A stretch of 6,914 bases of DNA from Candidatus Bathyarchaeota archaeon (GTDB lineage: Archaea > Thermoproteota > Bathyarchaeia > Bathyarchaeales > Bathycorpusculaceae): positions 1-6,914 of the forward strand of contig JAENXI010000048.1 in NCBI GenBank assembly GCA_016649625.1, given 5' to 3'. The position numbers and the translations under genes are program-made. Of the stretch, positions 5,510-6,914 are shown in pieces. Within the stretch, counting starts at the first letter, position 1, and each line of letters starts with the position of its first letter. The notes below the pieces were generated by a model, which did not search any database, had not been told where the DNA came from, and saw only the letters and a list, made by a program, of their open reading frames with translations.

Positions 5510-6914
5510 ATGTTGGCATTAAATGAAATATTATCTAATATTCAAGAATTGTTGGGTGATAATGCTCAGATAAAAAAATTCTTTCTGGGTAAAGCAACAA
5601 TTGTAATTAACGCAAAATCAATCAAAGATGTTGTTGCAAGATTAGTAAAAAATGACAGTACTTTAGGCTTATCTGCGATTACTGCGATTGATCTTGATAA
5701 AACTATTGGTTTATTGTATCACTTGCGTACAAGTGAAGGAATTGTTACGATCAAGACAGAAGTTCCAAAAGAAAAACCACTCATTTCAAGCATAACCAAT
5801 ATTATTCCAGGTGCAAATTTTCATGAAAGAGAAGCTGCAGACCTATTTGGAGTAATTTTCAAAGATCATCCCAACTTGAAAAGATTAGTTCTTCCAGACA
5901 ATTGGCCTGACAATCTATATCCTCTGAGAAAAGACGCTAACCTTGAAGATATTTCAAAAAGCCGTGATACTTTTTCTTATAAAATAGACGGGTCTCAGTC
6001 GCAAGATGATTCACTGGTTAATATTATTGTAGGTCCACAACATCCAGCTCTTCTAGAGCCTGAAAAATTTTCTCTAAAGGTTGATGGCGAAATTGTTAAG
6101 TATGTTGAACCTAGAATCGGTTATGTTCATAGAGGCGTTGAAAAAGCTGCTGAAAAGAAGACTTACTTACAGGACGTTTATCTTGTAGAGCGTATTTGCG
6201 GAATTTGTAATTCGTGTCATGCTTCCGCTTTTGTAGAGTCTGTAGAAAAAATATTGGGAACTCAAGTTCCAGATAGAGGTAAATATATTCGTACTGTAAT
6301 TCTTGAACTTAATAGGTTACATAGTCATCTGTTATTGCTTGGTCATGCTGGTCTTGAAATTGGGTATGAAACTTTATTCCAGTATTTATGGCGTGATCGT
6401 GAGCCAGTAATGGATTTAACAGAGTTGTTAACAGGGAATCGTGTTATTGCTTCGTCATTAACAATTGGTGGTGTTAGACGGGATCTAAAAGAAACTCATA
6501 TTCCCATAATTAAAAAACAAATGGCTTATCTTCGGGAACGAATGTTTTTTTATAAGGATCTATTTGAAAATGAGCCTTCTATAAAGTTACGAACCAAGAA
6601 TGTTGGTGTTTTATCAACACAAGACGCGATAAAACTATGTGTTGTTGGTCCTGTAGCTCGAGCATCTGGTGTTTCTATAGATGTTCGTAAAGATGACCCG
6701 TATGAGGCTTATGGTGAAATACCGTTTAAACTCGTAACTAGGAATGACGGGGATGCATATTCTAGGCTAATGGTGCGATTAGAGGAACTTATTGAAAGCA
6801 TAAATATTATTGATTATGCTGTAGACAATTTGCCAAAAGGACCTTACAGAATCAAAGTGCCCAGAGTTGTTTCTGCTGGCGAAGCGGTAAATAGGGTAGA
6901 AGCACCTAGAGGTG
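5510..6914 (+). CDS. Fused NuoC-NuoD-like [NiFe]-hydrogenase large subunit, truncated by the window end
   Basis: The first 468 codons are present. Residues about 1-160 are a NuoC/EchD-type domain with FHEREAADLFGVIF (near 104-117) and PLRKD (138-142). Residues about 170 onward are a NuoD/EchE/HycE-type domain with GPQHPALLEP (175-184), GYVHRGVEKA (204-213) and the L1 nickel motif Arg228-x-Cys230-Gly-x-Cys233-xxx-His237. Downstream family blocks include GPVARASGVSIDVRKDDPY (380-398) and VEAPRG at the window end. Complex I NuoD proteins lose the L1 cysteines, so keeping both supports a hydrogenase active site; the C-terminal nickel motif (DPCxxC type) lies outside the window. C-D fusion is known from HycE/HyfG-type formate hydrogenlyase subunits and some complex I enzymes. 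An extra Cys236 sits inside L1. ATG 5510 is preceded by GAGGTG (5496-5501) and follows the NuoB-like stop by five bases. Membrane and antiporter-like subunits are expected further downstream. Confidence 0.92.
   Translation, partial: MLALNEILSNIQELLGDNAQIKKFFLGKATIVINAKSIKDVVARLVKNDSTLGLSAITAIDLDKTIGLLYHLRTSEGIVTIKTEVPKEKPLISSITNIIPGANFHEREAADLFGVIFKDHPNLKRLVLPDNWPDNLYPLRKDANLEDISKSRDTFSYKIDGSQSQDDSLVNIIVGPQHPALLEPEKFSLKVDGEIVKYVEPRIGYVHRGVEKAAEKKTYLQDVYLVERICGICNSCHASAFVESVEKILGTQVPDRGKYIRTVILELNRLHSHLLLLGHAGLEIGYETLFQYLWRDREPVMDLTELLTGNRVIASSLTIGGVRRDLKETHIPIIKKQMAYLRERMFFYKDLFENEPSIKLRTKNVGVLSTQDAIKLCVVGPVARASGVSIDVRKDDPYEAYGEIPFKLVTRNDGDAYSRLMVRLEELIESINIIDYAVDNLPKGPYRIKVPRVVSAGEAVNRVEAPRG

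Overview
The window looks archaeal. It is AT-rich, and AT-rich TATA-like boxes sit about 24-35 bases upstream of most start codons. Several genes appear to be leaderless or to have very short leaders, and Shine-Dalgarno (SD) motifs are clear mainly inside the operon. The gene content (an F420 hydrogenase beta-type protein, a tandem universal stress protein, a complex I-like hydrogenase) fits an anaerobic archaeon, possibly a Bathyarchaeia- or methanogen-related lineage. That lineage guess is inference only; no rRNA or marker gene is present.

Left part (1-1921), minus strand: a CorA-family protein with only one recognisable membrane segment and no GMN motif; a peroxiredoxin carrying a 42-bp internal tandem duplication and an altered active-site loop; and a possible 48-residue small protein. 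Middle (1975-2835), plus strand: a two-domain universal stress protein, apparently leaderless. It shares with the small ORF a symmetrical TTTAAA box that could serve both directions.

Right part (3009-6914), plus strand: first a stand-alone gene fusing an FrhB/FpoF-type F420-dependent iron-sulfur flavoprotein module to a pair of CBS domains. After T-rich terminator-like tracts and a new promoter comes a tight operon whose products resemble NuoA (small membrane subunit), NuoB (iron-sulfur small subunit) and a NuoC-NuoD fusion that runs off the window end. The small subunit has the hydrogenase-type CxxC rather than the complex I tandem CC. The large subunit keeps the Ni-binding RxCGxCxxxH motif. 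The operon is therefore best read as a membrane-bound group-4 [NiFe]-hydrogenase-like complex that also has a NuoA-type subunit. The neighbouring FrhB-CBS protein is a plausible, unproven F420 electron-exchange module whose CBS pair could sense adenine nucleotides.

The most notable points are the FrhB-CBS fusion next to this hydrogenase, the hydrogenase/complex I mosaic of the operon, a probable one-base frame problem at the start of the NuoA-like gene, and the internal duplication in the peroxiredoxin.
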